A program made the translations under genes and the position numbers. Below the pieces are notes generated by a model. That model did no database searches. It was not told where the DNA came from and saw only the letters and a program-made list of their open reading frames with translations. DNA of 6,417 nt from Actinomycetales bacterium (GTDB lineage Bacteria; Actinomycetota; Actinomycetes; S36-B12), in contig JAFIHP010000082.1 of NCBI GenBank assembly GCA_017849335.1, positions 1 to 6,417 of the forward strand, given 5' to 3'. Below are positions 6,204-6,417 of this stretch, in pieces (the stretch's first letter is position 1; the number at the start of each line of letters is the position of its first letter).

Positions 6204-6417
6204 GCGTTGATCGCCTCTCCCAGCGATGGTGGATACGGGGTCGTGGGGGCCGCCTCGTCCAGGCGGCGCTGCTCGTGGAAGGCCAGGATCTGCAGCTCGA
6301 CGGCCAGGTCCACCTCACGGACCTCGACGTCGGCCGGCACGGCCAGCACGGTCGGAGCGAAGTTCAAGATGCTGCGGACGCCGGCGGCCACGAGCCGGTC
6401 GCACACGTCCTGCGCCG
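6200..6417 (-). CDS. rex: Redox-sensing transcriptional repressor Rex, C-terminal part only
   Basis: Rex is a homodimeric repressor that binds DNA when NAD+ is high and lets go when NADH rises, controlling respiratory and, in Streptomyces, rex-hemACD genes. Only the last 71 or so codons are in the window; the winged-helix DNA-binding part and most of the Rossmann domain lie beyond the right edge. The visible residues match the end of the family closely: AQDVCDRLVAAGVRSILNF, then FAPTVLAVPADVEVREVDL and AVELQILAFHEQRR, which is the domain-swapped C-terminal helix. A short nonconserved tail follows (LDEAAPTTPYPPSLGEAINA). The stop overlaps the hemD start as ATGA. Any Rex operator for this operon would be upstream of rex, outside the window; I saw no TTGTGAA-type site inside it. 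Identification is firm despite the truncation. Confidence 0.93.
   Translation of the reverse strand, partial: AQDVCDRLVAAGVRSILNFAPTVLAVPADVEVREVDLAVELQILAFHEQRRLDEAAPTTPYPPSLGEAINA
6214..6221 (-). promoter_or_regulatory. Ribosome binding site of hemD
   Basis: GGGAGAGG on the minus strand lies 10 nt before the ATG at 6203, within the last codons of rex. It supports the ATG that creates the Lys/Ala-rich extension rather than a downstream GTG start. Confidence 0.65.

Noticed and set aside
3700..6318. A minus-strand frame open for 872 codons that includes the phosphatase.
   Set aside because: Only its last 219 codons have a recognisable domain. The rest lies over hemD in another frame, is Arg/Gly/Pro-rich and matches nothing, so it is a high-GC shadow and not a giant fusion.
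1..6417. tRNA, rRNA, CRISPR array, insertion sequence, riboswitch, Rex operator or intrinsic terminator.
   Set aside because: I looked on both strands and saw no spaced direct repeats, transposase motifs, cloverleaf-like segments, TTGTGAA-type operators, or stem plus T-run. Coding is continuous with gaps of 5 nt at most.

Overview
This window comes from a GC-rich actinobacterium. The evidence is the strong G/C bias at third codon positions, frequent GTG starts, and protein types and order familiar from actinomycetes (Rex, a CobA-like/HemD fusion, and the Rv0525-Rv0529-type cytochrome c maturation block). The genus cannot be fixed from sequence alone; Nocardioides/Aeromicrobium-like Propionibacteriales is a plausible guess only.

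Everything is coded on the minus strand, so the operon reads from right to left. In transcription order it holds: the 3' end of rex (6200-6417, cut by the right edge); a fused uroporphyrin-III methyltransferase-like/uroporphyrinogen-III synthase gene, hemD (4362-6203); a histidine phosphatase (3700-4359); a TlpA/ResA-type thioredoxin lipoprotein (3050-3694); ccdA (2304-3053); resB (757-2304); and ccsA/ccsB (resC), whose 3' end is lost at the left edge (1-779). Every junction is an overlap or a gap of at most 5 nt: ATGA at rex/hemD, 2 nt at hemD/phosphatase, 5 nt at phosphatase/resA, GTGA at resA/ccdA, TAGTG at ccdA/resB, and a 23-nt overlap at resB/ccsA. There is no room for an internal promoter or terminator outside coding sequence, and no non-coding stretch above 5 nt.

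Functionally, the right half makes tetrapyrrole (HemD closes the uroporphyrinogen-III ring). The left half is a System II (Ccs) cytochrome c maturation machine: CcdA passes electrons across the membrane to the TlpA/ResA lipoprotein, which reduces apocytochrome CXXCH cysteines, and the ResB-CcsA complex carries and attaches heme. Rex, an NADH/NAD+ sensor, heads the block, so heme supply, cytochrome c assembly and redox sensing are physically linked.

No new system is visible; these are known families. The points worth a second look are the absence of hemA, hemC, hemB and hemL from a block where actinobacteria often have them, a Lys/Ala/Pro-rich histone-tail-like extension on HemD, a divergent methyltransferase half in the same protein, a perfect 19-nt palindrome just after the hemD start, and the unexplained phosphatase conserved in this context.
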